64,000 nucleotides of DNA from Actinoalloteichus fjordicus (GTDB lineage: Bacteria > Actinomycetota > Actinomycetes > Mycobacteriales > Pseudonocardiaceae). The DNA is taken from the NCBI RefSeq assembly GCF_001941625.1, contig NZ_CP016076.1, positions 5,626,001 through 5,690,000 of the forward strand. Reading direction: 5' to 3'. The translations under genes and the position numbers were made by a program. Each line of letters begins with the position of its first letter. The first letter of the stretch is position 1. This document shows, one piece after another, positions 42,595 through 50,900 of this stretch. Below the pieces are notes generated by a model. It was not told the DNA's origin. It saw nothing but the letters and a program-made list of their open reading frames with translations, and searched no databases.

Positions 42595-43454
42595 CGGGCC
42601 CCGTGACCCCCCGGGGAATCGTGGACCGGATCGCGGCCCTGCCCGAGGCGACGCGGCCGACGCCGACCTGGGACGAGTGCGCGGTGCTGCGCCACGAGCA
42701 TCTCGGGGACGCGCATCACCGGCTGGTCCTCCGCTCTCCGACGATCTCCGAACGCACTCGGGCGGGCCAGTTCGTGATGGTCACGATCCCGGCAGGGGTG
42801 GCGGCCCGCTCGGTGCTGCCCAGGCCGATGGCCGTCCATCGCAGACGGGCATCCGACGACTCCTTCGAGATCGTCTACCGGGCGGGCGGCGCGGGCACGC
42901 GGGCGCTGACCGCCGTCCGCCCCGGCGAGTCGCTGCTGATCACCGGCCCGCTGGGGCAGGGCTTCACGCTGTCGCCGGAGACGGATCGACTGCTCGTGGT
43001 CGGACGCGGCATCGGCGTCTGCTCGATCATGACGGTGGTCGAGGACGCGGTGCGACACGAGGTCGCGGTGACCGGCGTCCTCAGCGCCAGGACCGAGGAG
43101 GCCCTGGTGGGCGGCGCGGACCTGGCGGAGCTCGGCGTCACCGAGGCGGTCACCGTGACGGACGAGGCGGGGACGAGCGACGTCGACCGCCTGGCGAGGA
43201 GACTGCGCACGCTGCTCGACGAGCGCCCTCCGCAGCAGATCATGGTCTGTGGATCGGATCGGCTCGCGCGGCTCTGCGGCGAGCTGGCGGCCCGCTGGGG
43301 CTCGACGGTGCAGGTCTCCCTGGAGGCGCACATGGCCTGCGGACTGGGCTACTGCCACGGCTGCGCGAGCGCCGCAGCCACCACCGAGGGCGAGAGCCCG
43401 CTCATCTGCGCCGACGGCCCGGTCTTCGCGCTGACCGACGGGGAGCGGACGTGA
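42591..43454 (+). CDS. pyrK: Dihydroorotate dehydrogenase electron-transfer subunit (PyrK-like)
   Basis: The 287-residue protein has a ferredoxin-reductase-type FAD domain (RPMAVHR, YRAGGAGTRAL), an NAD-binding domain (LLVVGRGIGVCSIM) and a C-terminal [2Fe-2S] domain with the PyrK pattern C-x4-C-x2-C...C in ACGLGYCHGC and LICADGPVF. It passes electrons between NAD(H) and the FMN subunit PyrD. ATGA overlap with the M20 gene and GTGA overlap with the dihydroorotase gene show tight coupling. Unusually it is separated from pyrD by four genes. It begins about 30 residues earlier than typical PyrK proteins (VTPRGIVDRIAALPEATRPT region). Confidence 0.88.
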   Translation: MTGPVTPRGIVDRIAALPEATRPTPTWDECAVLRHEHLGDAHHRLVLRSPTISERTRAGQFVMVTIPAGVAARSVLPRPMAVHRRRASDDSFEIVYRAGGAGTRALTAVRPGESLLITGPLGQGFTLSPETDRLLVVGRGIGVCSIMTVVEDAVRHEVAVTGVLSARTEEALVGGADLAELGVTEAVTVTDEAGTSDVDRLARRLRTLLDERPPQQIMVCGSDRLARLCGELAARWGSTVQVSLEAHMACGLGYCHGCASAAATTEGESPLICADGPVFALTDGERT

Positions 43455-44722
43455 CGAGCCTGCGACTACGTCGAGTACGGCCGTTGGGCGGCCCCGCCGT
43501 GGACGTCGAGGTCACCGCCGGGCGGATCAGCGCGATCGGGGAGCCGTCGACGGGCCCGCTGGGGGCCGGGGAGATCGACGGTCGGGACGCGGTGCTGCTG
43601 CCCGGCCTGGTCGACCTGCACACCCACCTCCGAGAGCCGGGCGGGGAGGACGCCGAGACCGTCCGCTCCGGTACGGCGTCCGCAGCGGCGGGCGGCTTCA
43701 CCGACGTGTTCGCCATGGCCAACACCTCGCCGGTCACCGACACCGTCGCCCGCGTTGAGCAGCTCGCCGACCTCGCCGACGGCGCCTCGACCAGGGTGCA
43801 CCCGGTCGCCGCCGTGACGGTCGGGCTTAACGGCGAACGGCTCACCGACCTGGCGGCACTGCGAGCCGCAGGCGTGCGGATGTTCTCCGACGACGGCCGC
43901 TGCGTCGACAACACGCGTCTGGTCGATCAGGCCCTGCGACGGCTCGGGCCGCTGGGCGGTGTCCTGGCCCAGCACGCCCAGAGCGAGGCGCTGGCGGCAG
44001 GCGGCCAGATCGATGCGAGCATCGCGGGCGCGCTCGGGCTGACCCCGTGGCCGATGGTCGCCGAGGACGTCGTGGTGGCCAGGGACGTCCTGCTGGCGAT
44101 GGAGCATGACGCACCGCTGCACGTCTGCCATGTCTCCTCCCCCGGCACTCTCGCGGTGCTGGACTGGGCACGGCGACGCGGCGCCCGCGTCACGGCCGAG
44201 GTGACGCCCCACCACCTGCTGCTCGACACGGACGCCTGCGCCACCGCCGACCCCTCGGTGAAGGTCAATCCGCCGCTACGCCCGCCCGCCGTGCCGCCGC
44301 TGTTGCGGCAGGCACTCCGCGAGGGCGTCATCGACGTCGTCGCCACCGATCACGCTCCCCATCCCGACCATCGCAAGCGTGGTACGTGGGCGGCGGCGGC
44401 CTTCGGCCTGACCGGTCTGGAGACCGCGTTGGCCGTGGTCGCCGAGGTGTTCACCGAGAAGTCCGGAGTGGACTGGACGGGCGTCGCCCGCGTCCTCTCG
44501 CACCGACCCGCTGTCATCGGCGACATCGCCGACCGCGCGGGCCGCCCGCCTGCCGTGGGCGAAACCGCGAGCTTCTGCCTGGTCGCCTCGGACACGCCGT
44601 GGGAAGTGCGGGCGGACGAGACACGCAGCGCCTCCCGGAACTCTCCGTTCATCGGCCGCGTCTTCGCGCACCGGGTGACGTTGACGGTCTGTGCGGGGCG
44701 AATCACCTTCTCGGCCGACTGA
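43451..44722 (+). CDS. pyrC: Dihydroorotase, class I
   Basis: The 423-residue amidohydrolase has the metal motif LHTHLREPG with His57, His59 and Arg61 as in dihydroorotases, FSDDGRCV, AQHAQSEALA, HVCHVSSPGTL, VTAEVTPHHLLL and DVVATDHAPHP with the catalytic Asp. It opens dihydroorotate to N-carbamoyl-aspartate reversibly. These motifs fit dihydroorotase better than dihydropyrimidinase, which has a different His-x-His context and a carboxylated Lys. It is the last gene of the operon; the GTG overlaps the PyrK-like stop. In a catabolic setting it would work in the hydrolytic direction, pulled by the M20 hydrolase. Confidence 0.9.
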   Translation: MTSLRLRRVRPLGGPAVDVEVTAGRISAIGEPSTGPLGAGEIDGRDAVLLPGLVDLHTHLREPGGEDAETVRSGTASAAAGGFTDVFAMANTSPVTDTVARVEQLADLADGASTRVHPVAAVTVGLNGERLTDLAALRAAGVRMFSDDGRCVDNTRLVDQALRRLGPLGGVLAQHAQSEALAAGGQIDASIAGALGLTPWPMVAEDVVVARDVLLAMEHDAPLHVCHVSSPGTLAVLDWARRRGARVTAEVTPHHLLLDTDACATADPSVKVNPPLRPPAVPPLLRQALREGVIDVVATDHAPHPDHRKRGTWAAAAFGLTGLETALAVVAEVFTEKSGVDWTGVARVLSHRPAVIGDIADRAGRPPAVGETASFCLVASDTPWEVRADETRSASRNSPFIGRVFAHRVTLTVCAGRITFSAD

Positions 44723-45040
44723 ACCCACCGCGAGGCTTCAGCCGTCCGGGGCGGACGACAGGCCGGATTCCGACCCTGCGGGCGGAGTCTCGGCGAGGTC
44801 ACGCCCGCCTCGGACTTGCGCGGCTGCGGCGGCACCGCAGGCGCTGCCGCCGCGAGGTCGACACGCCTCACGGGACGGCGTCCCGCCGACCACCAGGCGA
44901 GCCAGACCGGCGTCCGGCGAGGAGACGGCCTCCGACGATCCTGCGCGCACCGAACGAGGAAGGCGGTCTCGGTGCCGCAGGGCGCGAGTCGTCACCCGGC
45001 GGCCGCCCGACGATCTGCGGCTACGGTGTCCGGCTGTCTC
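44723..45040. other. Intergenic region between convergent genes
   Basis: This 318-bp region separates the 3' ends of the dihydroorotase and PPE-like genes. It has a CGTCCG-GGG-CGGACG mini-hairpin near 44743 and the hairpin at 44826-44853, but no gene. Confidence 0.5.
44826..44853. terminator. Hairpin, possible terminator of the pyrimidine operon
   Basis: GCGGCGGCA and TGCCGCCGC form a perfect 9-bp GC-rich stem with a 10-base loop, about 100 bp after the dihydroorotase stop. Confidence 0.45.
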
Positions 45041-46429
45041 TCAGGCGCCGAAGACCGGCGGGGCCACCTTGCGGTCGTCACCGAAGACATCGGCGTCCTC
45101 CAGCAGATAGTCCGCGCGCTGGTGTTCCTTGTCTTCCTCGCCGTCGCCGCCACGCCCACCCGCGCCGCCGCCTGCCATGCCCGCACCGCCTGCCGCACCG
45201 CCGCCTGCCGGGCCGAACCCGCCGCCGGGCAGTCGGCCACCCGAGGAACCGCCGACACCGCTCGGCCCGCCAGGACCGAAACCACCGCCGGGACTACCGG
45301 GACCACCAGGCCCGAAACCAGCACCCGGGCCGAAACCACCCGGCATCCGCCCCCCGTTGAGGCCACCGGGCACCCTGCCGCCGGGGCCCCCGCCCGGGCC
45401 GAAACCGCCAGGCCGGCCGCCAGGAGGCCCACCAGGTCCACCCGCTCGTCCGCCACCCGGAACTCCAGGACCGCCGAACCCGCCACCCGGGGCGAAACCG
45501 CCTTGACCAGGCGGTGGTCCACCGGGTGGGTAGCCGCCGGGATGGGGAAGGTTGCCGCCGGGTGCGACGGGAACGCTCGGGCCGCCGCCAGGGGCGTTCG
45601 AATCCGTGCCGATGCCCGGCGCGGGCGCCGGTCCGTATCCGCCGGGCCGTGATCCACCGCCATTGGAACCGTCGGGGCCGGCGATGCCTCCCGAGCCGCC
45701 GCCGAAGCCGGAGCCGCTGCCGCCGGAGCCGCCAGAACCATCAGGTCCAGCGGGGAGCGCGTTGTTCGGCGACGTCCAGCCACCACCCGGCCCGCCGTCG
45801 TTCCCACCCCCAGGAGAACTCGGGCTCAGCGACGGATCGCCGTTCTCCAGCGGAGTCGCGATCGCATCACTGCCCAATGCGTAGTCGGCAGGCGGCGGCG
45901 GAGCGAAGGCCGGGATGCTCTGCAGACGCGCGTTGGACTCGTCCTGGTAGGCGGACATCGCCTGGCGAGCGACTCGGTTCTCCTCCTCATAGACGTCGAC
46001 CCGATCGGAGTGTCCGGTCCATTCGGAAGGCAGGAAACTCTCGAAACCCTCCTTGGCGGGCGGTCCGGCAGCGGGGTTCTCCGGTGTGTCCCAGCGGACG
46101 CTCCGGTGGGCGAGGCCTTGCACCGAGACGGTGCTGCCGATCGCCAATGCCTGTTCCCGCGCCTGTCGGGTGTACTCGGCGAGCGGCGTGACCGCAGCCT
46201 GTGAGGCATCGGCGGCCGTCCCGGTGTGGGCGGCGGCCGCCTTCTTGATCGCCGTGTCGAGGTACTCCCCGATCCGATCGAAGTCGGCGGCTACATCACT
46301 CCACTGGCGGAACAATTCGCCGAAATCACCGCCATTTCCAGGAGCGTCGAGCTGCTGCCTCAACTGGTGCGCAGTTCGACTCTCAAAATTGACATCTGTT
46401 GTCTCTAGACGCTCCGCAGGCCCATCCAT
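45041..46429 (-). CDS. PPE-like protein with long Gly/Pro-rich region (type VII cluster 2)
   Basis: The 462-residue protein has an N-terminal helical domain of about 180 residues resembling actinobacterial PPE/WXG substrates (FGELFRQWSDVAADFDRIGEYLD, helical AAVTPLAEYTRQAREQALA). About 240 residues of Gly/Pro/Ser low-complexity sequence follow, built on repeats such as GGFGPGG. It ends in a conserved-looking acidic tail, ADYLLEDADVFGDDRKVAPPVFGA in two parts. Such tails end many Pseudonocardiales PPE-like proteins and may be a secretion or chaperone signal. ATG 46429 has GGAGG seven bases upstream. It follows the lipoprotein gene by 14 bp in the same transcript. Secretion by a type VII system is inferred. 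Confidence 0.72.
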   Translation of the reverse strand: MDGPAERLETTDVNFESRTAHQLRQQLDAPGNGGDFGELFRQWSDVAADFDRIGEYLDTAIKKAAAAHTGTAADASQAAVTPLAEYTRQAREQALAIGSTVSVQGLAHRSVRWDTPENPAAGPPAKEGFESFLPSEWTGHSDRVDVYEEENRVARQAMSAYQDESNARLQSIPAFAPPPPADYALGSDAIATPLENGDPSLSPSSPGGGNDGGPGGGWTSPNNALPAGPDGSGGSGGSGSGFGGGSGGIAGPDGSNGGGSRPGGYGPAPAPGIGTDSNAPGGGPSVPVAPGGNLPHPGGYPPGGPPPGQGGFAPGGGFGGPGVPGGGRAGGPGGPPGGRPGGFGPGGGPGGRVPGGLNGGRMPGGFGPGAGFGPGGPGSPGGGFGPGGPSGVGGSSGGRLPGGGFGPAGGGAAGGAGMAGGGAGGRGGDGEEDKEHQRADYLLEDADVFGDDRKVAPPVFGA

Positions 46430-46443
46430 CAATCCACCTCCAC

Positions 46444-47064
46444 TCACGCATCCGGAAGTTCTGGAACAACGGCTTCAGCTAGACGAAATGCCTGGTCGCA
46501 AGAATCTAGATCATCTGGCTGATCCGGACCGCGCGACGACCGGAACGAGATGTACTGCGAGTCAGACAGACCAACGTGCACATCACAGATAGAGGAGTCG
46601 TCCGACCCGCCGATCGTGGCCTGCACCCCAGGATTTCCGCCGACCGAGAACTCGGTAAAATCAGAGAAGAGTTCTTCCTGGTCGTAAAACAAGGATAGAC
46701 CGCCACGATCGTCCCTGACGTTCACACTGACCCCAGCAAGCGAATCATCCAGCGGGGCCCAGCGGCACGCCTCATAGCCCTCGGCCTCGTCACGCCGCCC
46801 CGAAGGATCGAATCCGGCAGTAGCAGCAGCAGCGGGGGAGACGAGTTCACAGACGTCCAAACCAGTGGCATCCTTCGGATCCCGCACCACAGGAACAGAG
46901 GGGTCAGCAGACTGTCCCGACACATCAGGCTCAGTCGCGCCGGTCTCATCGGCCGCACTCGTGACAGCCGGCGATGCCGAGCCACCACTTTCCACACTAC
47001 AGGCACTTAGTATCAGAAAATACAGTCCCACCAAGGAAAGCCGTCGCAACGAAGTGATATTCAT
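46444..47064 (-). CDS. DUF3558-like putative lipoprotein (type VII cluster 2)
   Basis: The 206-residue product has a signal peptide with lipobox ILSAC (Cys22), a Ser/Thr/Asp-rich linker of about 55 residues, and a C-terminal DUF3558-like domain with the paired-Cys segments LDVCELVSPAAAATAGFD and YEACRWAPLDD, a QATIGGSDDSSICDVHVG strand and a last Cys-containing helix. ATG 47064 is preceded by GGGAG. It lies between a helical protein and the PPE-like protein in one transcript. Its position and domain match the lipoprotein at 15845-16474 in the first cluster, so each cluster carries its own surface lipoprotein. Confidence 0.75.
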   Translation of the reverse strand: MNITSLRRLSLVGLYFLILSACSVESGGSASPAVTSAADETGATEPDVSGQSADPSVPVVRDPKDATGLDVCELVSPAAAATAGFDPSGRRDEAEGYEACRWAPLDDSLAGVSVNVRDDRGGLSLFYDQEELFSDFTEFSVGGNPGVQATIGGSDDSSICDVHVGLSDSQYISFRSSRGPDQPDDLDSCDQAFRLAEAVVPELPDA

Positions 47065-47092
47065 CCGACTCCCATTCGGATCAAGTAATTCA

Positions 47093-47506
47093 TTAGACCG
47101 CAGTCTGCCTATTGCCGTCACGGCGTCCATTATGCGCCGCCTGCCGCTCCCAATATCCAGTAGCCTGGGGCACCTCGGACGCAGAAAGGTCGTAATCCGG
47201 GAGCTGATTGACGTCCTCTAGTTCCAGGTAGTCGGCAAGCATTCTTTTAAATTTCGCACGTGTTTCAGAGATGGCGTCCGTCAGCCCTCGCCCGGTAGCC
47301 GCAAGAGAACCGACAGTCGGGTCATCGGCAAGTCGATTCAGTTGCACGGCAGCGTTATCACTTACCTCGTCGACGCCATTGCCAGGCCTGATCAGCGCCA
47401 TATCTCGACTTCGCTCCAGCAGTGCCTGCGCCGCAATGTACGCCGCTTCCAGGTCTGCGATTGCCTGAGGCAGCTTCTCTGGGTCGAGCTCGTATGCGTC
47501 AGTCAC
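47093..47506 (-). CDS. Helical type VII-associated protein (137 aa)
   Basis: The protein starts VTDAYELDPEKLPQAIADLEAAY and continues as two long helices, with RPGNGVDEVSDNAAVQLNRLA between them, like the start of EspC-like or WXG-type accessory proteins. No WXG motif is visible. GTG 47506 is preceded by GGGGTGG two to three bases away; GTG 47512 is an alternative, and the frame reaches 47563. It heads the second type VII cluster, 28 bp before the lipoprotein gene. Function is inferred from position. Confidence 0.65.
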   Translation of the reverse strand: MTDAYELDPEKLPQAIADLEAAYIAAQALLERSRDMALIRPGNGVDEVSDNAAVQLNRLADDPTVGSLAATGRGLTDAISETRAKFKRMLADYLELEDVNQLPDYDLSASEVPQATGYWERQAAHNGRRDGNRQTAV

Positions 47507-47965
47507 GTCCACCCCATGCACACACTGTCGACGGCCCCGCCCGTCGATCTCACCGTGAGCCATAGCCTAGTCACCCGGGGCACAGCGTGTCTCTCGGTTG
47601 AGCGGGTGACCTGGCGAAGGAAGCGTAGATCACCTTCTCTGTAGCCGAGTTCACCCCGAACCAGGCGACACCGCACTACCACGACCCCGGCCAGCATCCG
47701 CGCTCCATCAGAGTCCAGTCGGGACAGACCTCGGCCCGCGATCACCCGCCTCCGGTCGACCAAGAGCCGTCGCCCCCCTGCCGCGGAGCACCCGAATCAT
47801 TACGACCACACCAGACGAACCCGAACCACCACCACAGGGACAGACCACACCCCGGAAGTCCCCACCACGCCCGCCGGACGCCAGGCCCATCCCACAGCCC
47901 TCTACCATCGCAGCCGACCCTTGACCAGCTTGTAGCACCTGCGTGATCATTGTTCCGCCGAACGG
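47507..47965. other. Divergent intergenic region
   Basis: This 459-bp stretch holds the promoters of the second type VII cluster (minus strand) and of the helicase gene (plus strand). I see no gene or strong hairpin in it. Confidence 0.5.
47921..47949 (+). promoter_or_regulatory. Candidate promoter of the helicase-nuclease gene
   Basis: TTGACC (47921-47926) and TGATCA (47944-47949) are 17 bases apart. Transcription would start only about 10 bases before the GTG at 47966, which would explain the absence of a ribosome site by near-leaderless translation. The -10 match is weak. Confidence 0.35.
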
Positions 47966-50900
47966 GTGACCGACCGACCGACCGGCAGGCCCGGCCCTGT
48001 CTCCTTCGACGATCGCCCGCCGGTCCTGCTTACCGAGCAGTCCGCGCACATCGCGATCAGCTCACGGCTTTCGAGGATGACCTCATTGCTCAATCGACGG
48101 AACGACCCTGCCCTACGCGACAAGGTCTCCCGGCTGATGGCCTTCATGCGTCGTCTCTCCATCGCCCGATCCCAACCCGTCCGCCATGTCGATCGACATC
48201 CGAGACTGCTGTGGCTGGAGCAGATCCGCGACATCGGCGGCGTCACCGTCGCCGTCGACGCCGGACCGGGCGGGGTGCTGCTGCGGGTGCCCAACACCGC
48301 GCAGCAGCCTGAGCCGCCGACGCCGGACGACCTCCAGGGGTGGGTGCAGCGGCCCCTTCCGTCCGGGTTGACACCGCCGGAGCCGACGCTGCATTCGCAG
48401 GGCAGGCCGCCGGGTTCGGCCGCGGCGGTGCCGATCTCGCAGGCACCAGAGGTCCCGCTCGGCTTCGTGAAGTGGTTGGAGCGCACCTGGCGGCCGTGGG
48501 CGAGTCGGGAGGCGGTGCGGCAGCTCCACATTCGACTGTTCGAGCTGCACCAGCTGAGCAACGACCAGCCGGAGTCCATCGAACTGGTGCTCGCGGGCGG
48601 CCTGCTGCACCTGCCCGGCGTCGAGGACGAGCCGCCGCTGCACATCCACCTGCTCAGCCAGCCGGTCCGCATCGAGCGGGATCAGGAGACCGGCGACCTG
48701 CTGTGCACTCTCGACGTCGAGACGCCGGTCCGGCTGGAGGCCGACGAGGTCCTGCACGGCGAGAGGTGGTTCGACCAGACCCGCGATCCGGTGCTGCGGC
48801 ATCAGCTCGTCGCCGGAGTCGGCTCGGTGCTCGATCCGGCACTGCCGGAGTTCCTGCGGTCCTGGGCAGAGCAGGCCGCGCAGATCGAGGTGTCCGTGTC
48901 CGACAGGTGGGAGCCGCCCACCGGGCAGGCCCCGCTGCTGTCATTGGCCCCCGCCCTGCTGGCCCGCAGACGCGGTGCGTTCGCGCTTCAGGAGTACTAC
49001 CACCGCATCACCCGGGCGATCGACGATCCCACGACGCCGATCCCGCTGGGACTGGCGCAGTTGATCGAGCCGATCGAGACCGAGGATCGGGTGACCTGGT
49101 TCGGCGAGTCGGCCGCGCCGGTGTCCGATCCCGTCGAGGAGCCGCTGTTCCCGCTGCCCGCCAACGCGGAGCAGCGCAAGATCATCGACGGTCTGTCCCG
49201 TGATGACGGCGTGGTGGTGGAGGGTCCGCCCGGCACCGGCAAGACCCACACCATCGCCAACCTGGTGAGCGCCCTGCTCGCCAGGGGACAGCGGGTCCTG
49301 GTGACCAGCGAGAAGAACCAGGCACTGCGGGTACTGCGGGACAAGCTGCCGCCGGAGATCCAGGATCTCTGCGTCGCGCTCACCGGCGACACCGCGCGCG
49401 GAGACGCCGCCTTCGACCGGAGTGTCAACACCATCGCGGGCCGCAAGAGCGACCACGACCCGCAGGCGTCGGCAAGCGAGATCGAGGAGCTGACCTTCCT
49501 CCGAGAGGCCTTACGCCGCCACCGTGCCGACCTGCTCGACCAGATCCGCGCGCTGCGGGAGTCCGAGCTGTTCGAACATCCCGAGGTCGCGCCTGGCTAT
49601 CGCGGGACCCTGGCCGCGATAGCCAGGACGCTGACCGCCGATCCCGAGTGGGTGCGCTGGGTCCCCGGCCCCGCCGAGGGGCCGCCCCCGCTGAGCACCG
49701 GCGAGCTGCGCGAGCTGATCGACCTGTTCGCCACCGCCGATCCGACGCGGGAGTCGCGACGCACCCAGCAGTTCCCGCCTGCGGACATGCTGCCCGCCGA
49801 CGCGCGAGTGGCGGAGCTGTCCGATCTCGTCGAGATCGGCCGGGCCGCGAAGACCGGCGAGACCGGGGCGCTGGTCGAGACCCTCGGCACCCTCGACGAC
49901 GACCGGCTGGACCGGCTCGGCCCGGTCTGTCAGCGGGTCATGGACGCCTGGGCCGAGCTGGACAGGCTGCCCGCCGATCGAGAATGGGCGCTGGAGCAGG
50001 TGGACCCCCTGCTCAGCGGGACCTCGCTGCACGGCTGGCAGCGGGCCGCCGAGCGACTGGCGCTCGTCGAGAAGGCCGAGGAGGCCGAACGGCGACTCGA
50101 CTTCGTGCCCGTGCAGATCACCGAGGGCGTCGATCCCTTCACCGCAGGACCGGCGTTCGAGCGCTGGGCCGAGCATCTCGGCGCGGGCAACCGCCCCAAG
50201 CGGCTGCTGCGCAGCAACGAGCAGAAGACCGTCGAGCAGTACGCCGCCTCGGTCCTGGTCAAGGGCGAACCGGTGTCCGACGCCCGCACCGCGAGCATCG
50301 CCGCCGCCTACCTGCGGCTGCTGGCGATCGTGCAGGAGATCACTGCCGCCTTCGTCCCCATCGGGCTCACCCTGGTCGTGCCCACCGAGCCCGGTGCCGC
50401 CGTGCAGCGACTCCTGCATCTGCGCACCGCCTGTCTGCGGCTCAGCGCGCTGCTGAGCGCCAGGAACGATCTCATCGACCTGCTGAGCGGCATCCCAGTC
50501 GTCCGGCGGCCCCGGCTGGACAGCCTGGCCGGGGTGCGGCGGACCTGCGACACAGTGCTGGCCGTGGCCGAGCATCGACGTGGGGCGGCCGCCCGGCTCG
50601 AACTCGACGAGGCGGTGGAGCGACTCGCGGCCGCCGTCCCGGCCGATCAGCGCCCGCCGGAGCTGACCAGGCTGGGCCGGGCGCTCTCCGATGTCGACGC
50701 CGAGGGCTATGCCGTCGCCAGGCGGGCGCTGTCGGCGGCGCGGGAGCAGCAGGCCGCCCAGCTCCGCTGCGACGAGCTGTCCCACCGGCTGCGCGACTCC
50801 GCACCGGTGCTCTTCACCCGGTTGCGCGACGCGCCGCGCGACCCCGCCTGGACCGATCGGCTGTCGAGTTGGGAGCCGGGTTGGGCGCGGGCGTGCGCGC

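Noticed and set aside
45129-45506. Pro-rich plus-strand frame and CRISPR-like repetition in the PPE-like gene
   Set aside because: The repetition comes from Gly/Pro codons of the minus-strand protein; units vary in length and sequence and no spacers are present.
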